From assembly GCA_036362985.1 (NCBI GenBank), contig JAYGXS010000005.1, forward strand, positions 50,162,059 through 50,226,058: a stretch of 64,000 bases of DNA, in the 5' to 3' direction. This DNA is from Ligula intestinalis. Taxonomy: Eukaryota > Platyhelminthes > Cestoda > Diphyllobothriidea > Diphyllobothriidae. The notes under the pieces are model-generated. The model was not told the DNA's origin and searched no databases. It worked only from the letters and a program-made list of their open reading frames with translations. The translations under genes and the position numbers were made by a program. Positions 60,425 through 64,000 of this stretch are shown here, one piece after another (position 1 is the stretch's first letter; each line of letters starts with the position of its first letter).

Positions 60425-61055
60425 CGTGTAAGTACATGCTTGTGGTCCTGAGCACAGCAACGTTTGCCTTGCTTTCCGCACTCTCAACTCAATCCATCGA
60501 GCTGTGTACGTTTATACTAGGTAAGGACTAAGATACTGCTGCTATAAATACGTGCCTATGCTAGCAATGCTAATAATTAGCAATCTACTAAGGTCAGTAG
60601 ATAGTATACTATAACTACTGTCTGTGTGTGCTTCTTAAGGAATCTCATCCAGTATGCACTCCCAGTCTGCGTGAGGTAATAGTGATTAGCATCTGGATAA
60701 TAATTGTGTGTTTTTAAATAATGGACAATTCCTACTATGCCCTTTTGTCGTGCAGTTTTTCGTGTACAGACTGACATTTCAGCGGCTCATGCCACTTCTA
60801 CTTTTTGAAAACTTCTGAATGACAATGTAGCTGAATGTTTGTAATGCTGACTTGTTTGAGTCAGTATAGTTTTTGAGACCCGGAGCACATTTGGACATGC
60901 CTCGGTTTCTGCCCTCTCACCTCTGTCCACCAGAAGCTGTGTCACATTTCAATAAGTTTGAGCAAGGATACTGCTGCTAGATGTCATATGTCTCTGCTAA
61001 GAGTGCTAATTCGATCAATCATACTAACTAAGACCAGCGGATAATATATTTTAGT
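60425..61055 (+). repeat. diverged ~435-bp tandem duplication
   Basis: GATACTGCTGCTA at about 60532 and again at about 60967 is followed in both by TATG...CTGCTAAG/CTAGCAA-GTGCTAAT and TACTAA(C)TAAG(A/G)(C/T)CAG, then GATA.TATA. Upstream text (GAGCACA...ACGTTTGCC / GAGCACA...CCTCGGTTTCTGCCC) also aligns. Confidence 0.5.
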
Positions 61056-61059
61056 AAGA

Positions 61060-62468
61060 GATTCCTATAATTGTATCAATAGCTGACATGCATCCTATTA
61101 TCGCAACAAGCAGAACAGATGGGAATATGAGCTTACGCGCATCCGATAATTCATTTAGGCTGATTTGCATGATAGCCGGGCGACCATTCACCTCCGATAG
61201 ATAAGTGAGACTAAGGTTTGCAGTAAAATACCTTAATGGATACAAAAGAAAATTTTCTCGAACCTTCTCCGAAAATACAACTTACTGTTCTTAGTTTTCG
61301 TCAAAATGCTCTAGGCTCTGTGCTCTTCACAGATCATTTAGGGAAAATCGCATTTTCTCATCTCACGCTCCCCGGATTTTCTGCATGGTTAGGCGTTTGG
61401 CTATATGGGTTTAGCAGTTTTTTCCCTATAACCAATACCTGAGTGCAGACATCAGTATAGCTGAGCAATGGAAGTATGAACCTCAGTCAACTGATGTAGC
61501 TAATGTACAAACTACCACTATATGCTTTCACGCGTGCAATTTTTAAACTTTAGCCAAGGCAATTTCTCTAATATGTCCCATATTCTAGGGATGGCACTTT
61601 AATTGCCCTAACCGCAGGAGATTTTTCGAGAAGCATAAATTATGCTAATTTGTCAGTCACTAGGAAACGCCCCCCATGAAAAAACTCTACATTCCCCCTG
61701 AGAGGGAATTAGGGGAAGTGGACACGCAAAGTGATTTCTGATGACGGACAGCGTCAACAACTCGGTCACAAGTTACGAGAACCACCACTGGCCAGTGGAA
61801 GTCGCCTGGGATTTTGCGCGTGGATATTTTTAGAGCGAAACAAACTTAAACTACGTCTATATTACTCCTACAAAAGGAAAGCAGAAGGACCAGATCAGTG
61901 TGAAGGCTGACGTCACACTCGAATCCAACATCAAATGTATATATATATACATATATATGAATAGAAAATGGGAGCAGACGCAACGGGAATGTGCTCTCTA
62001 CAGGAGACACGTGCCGCGCGACCATACATCGAACAAACTTACTAACTTCCACGTCCACTGGGGATACTCGTAATTTACACAATGATTTTATCATCCATGT
62101 TGTAGTTTGGCATACTGGATGGACGGCTAAAAACTTTTAGCTAGTACCTGTGCTGTCAGTATGGTAAATCATGGCATACGTGTATACTACTCGCTGTCCG
62201 TTGGTAGTATGTGTATATTACACGGAATTCCCACAATGGCTACTGAAGTTCGGTCCAAATGCATGCATCACATTTCGGTCTATGCCTAAAGACTTTGAAT
62301 AAACTAATCTATACATAGACAGAAATTAAGTTCTCGAGAAATTAAAAGACTGATATTTGTAGTCACTGTCATTGCAGTCGTTAATCGCCCCGCGTTTAGT
62401 GGTAGTGTTGCTATTTGGCGCGATAGTGACTCAACTTCTGTCCTGCCATCACTGCCATGACTTTTCAG
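61060..62468. other. no gene recognised; small TA repeat
   Basis: A TA-rich run at about 61937-61957. Otherwise no signature. Confidence 0.4.
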
Positions 62469-62576
62469 GCAGATCGGGAAAATGATTATAAGGCATGGAA
62501 ATAAGGGGTTTGTAGATGGACTAAGGACTGGGGCGACTACGTTTGAAGCAAACCTCGACTCACGCAGTTTTTAGCC
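62469..62576 (+). CDS. weak candidate terminal exon
   Basis: Acceptor CACTGCCATGACTTTTCAG (AG at 62467-62468). After one base the frame reads QIGKMIIRHGNKGFVDGLRT, GATTFEANLDSRSF, stop, with AATAAA shortly after (62582-62587). The amino-acid mix is plausible but unrecognised. Its phase does not fit the 42212 exon directly. Confidence 0.2.
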
Positions 62577-62706
62577 TCTGTAATAAACTTTGTCTCATCG
62601 AATTTCGGATGCAGCAATGAATTGCAGACAGTTAGCCACAGCGTGGGAAGCTGCGTCATTCCTCTTCACTAGCGATGCATGTGCACCCTCCCCCGTATGC
62701 TTTCAG

Positions 62707-62879
62707 TTTTGCCGACACATATCTTTCTAACACAATTGCACTATGTTCGACATGTGACTTCCGATGATTCCGAGCCTGATGGTTACTTCCGATCTGCATC
62801 AGACCCAAAATCAAGGTCACATGAGAAGCCGACTCATGCTTTCTTAGACGTCTTCGGTGTATTAGAGCGCTCGATATAA
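62707..62879 (+). CDS. weak candidate terminal exon
   Basis: Acceptor CCCTCCCCCGTATGCTTTCAG (AG at 62705-62706, written here without its first base context) precedes a 57-codon frame after two bases: LPTHIFLTQLHYVRHVTSDD, SEPDGYFRSASDPKSRSHEK, PTHAFLDVFGVLERSI, stop. The acidic and Ser/Arg-rich middle looks protein-like and the entry phase would accept the leftover base of the 42212 exon. No family is recognised, and a 20-kb intron would be required. Confidence 0.25.
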
Positions 62880-64000
62880 AAAAGAAAACAATTGTGGTCT
62901 TTGGTAGTGTGGCGGTCTTGTGTGCACTCTGTGAGCAATGTTACGTGGGGAAACCACTCGCCCTGAGTATCCGTCAACTATACTGTGCTTCATCAGCCCC
63001 GGTATATTGCGGTCTACCTCACTTACGCAACTGTATTTTGTTTAATTAAGCAGCTTAAATGTTCTTCTGGTCGTCTTCTTGATTACTAGTTTTTCCGACG
63101 TCCAGTCTTATAAGGGGGCTTTTTAACTTCATTTTAAGCAACCTCTAGTTTTTTAAATAGTGTGATATCCCCGGTAAGGTAGGATCTGCCAAATTGTATA
63201 ACTGTGCAGGGTTGCGGCAACTAAATAATACGAGTGCTGCATCCACTGTTTGTTCCCATTGCAGTCTTCAATGTAAAGTTGAATTTCGAATATAAGGCCA
63301 ATAAGAGCCTTGTTTTAGTGATGCCATTTCCTTAGCTACCACTTTACGGAAATCAGGATTTCTGTTTTATCTGCAACCGCCGTTCTCCTACAAAACCTTA
63401 GTGCATCAATGGTAAAAGAGATTTGACACAGACGCAGCCAGCCTAGGACACAGTCACCGACAGACCATGTCCAGGTCTACGAGTGGAACCCAAACACGAA
63501 CAGCATAGAAGGTCTCCGAAAGCAGCTGTCTTAACAGCAGGGTGAAATGTGACATTATAAACAAACCGTCACTTATTATGTCTTCTTGGTATCTTCCAGT
63601 CGTTTGCAAATTTGAAGGAGTTGCATATTTATTACAGGGAGAAACTAGTGTACTTTTTGCTCTATGTGGACCAGTTGACAGCATACACCAGAAAATTGTC
63701 GCACTGCAGCCGATTTTGGATGAGTATATCAAGGATAGTTGATGATCGGGCAAAAACCTCCGTGTAAGGCCTAAAAGACATATTTTGAACCCACTTAGGT
63801 CTATCGAAATAGTACAGTTTAACGTACGCACACATTGTGGTCTGAATTGGCACGTAAATCTTAGATAAGCCTAACGAACCTAAACAGTTCCTAAATGCAT
63901 TGGGAGGTTTTAATGCTAAATAACACATTTATCCAGCTACACCTTGCTTGTTGTTATAATGGCTTTCTGCTGCTTGAGAACAGAAGCACATCCTGCTGTT
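62880..64000. other. no gene recognised
   Basis: Frames at 63454-63831 and 63662-63928 on the minus strand overlap and lack any signature. No repeat identified. Confidence 0.45.

Noticed and set aside
1..64000. CRISPR array, operon, phage or bacterial gene cluster
   Set aside because: No spaced direct repeats, no ribosome-binding-site/gene arrays and no prokaryotic coding density; the window is eukaryotic.

Overview
The window looks like flatworm nuclear DNA, most likely a tapeworm and possibly a diphyllobothriid. It is AT-rich, has no long open reading frames, and is full of old, broken transposable elements. The species guess rests on the combination of Penelope-like retroelements, hammerhead-bearing terminal repeats, tRNA-derived SINEs and TTAGGG-type repeats. 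No marker gene names the species. No operons, bacterial genes or rRNA genes were seen.

Layout. 0-5 kb: a Tc1-type transposase remnant (60-780, minus), then a Penelope-like element (PLE) relic (1534-2704). That relic has a C-rich repeated 3' tail and a near-complete hammerhead ribozyme. 5-13 kb: mostly featureless, with a 62-bp hairpin and a second Tc1 transposase relic (8590-9742, minus). 13-20 kb: densest in repeats, holding PLE family B relics on both strands (13080-13790 plus, 18640-19820 minus), a degenerate telomere-like tract, a GC-rich patch, two opposed tRNA-derived SINEs, an inverted pair of hammerhead-type repeats and a 207-bp palindrome. 20-35 kb: sparse, with a duplicated repeat ending at a 10-N assembly gap, a hammerhead remnant, a tRNA-like SINE and a mariner fragment. 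35-43 kb: two short, well-bounded exons on the plus strand whose reading phases match, below a CRE-type promoter-like patch. These are the best evidence for a host gene. 43-51 kb: a third family B relic, a tRNA/hammerhead composite and a second family A PLE with its own opposite-strand hammerhead. 51-64 kb: an inverted hammerhead pair, microsatellites, diverged local duplications and weak candidate terminal exons.

The unifying theme is a PLE-associated repeat family. Units contain a CUGANGA box, a stem II kept by paired base changes, a GAAA box, and a self-complementary 4-nt segment in place of stem III. At several loci these units sit as diverging (head-to-head) pairs, around a PLE coding fragment, around non-coding filler, or almost back to back. 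The short stem III fits published PLE-associated hammerheads that cleave as dimers. The host gene, if real, has 66- and 75-nt exons separated by a 6-kb intron.
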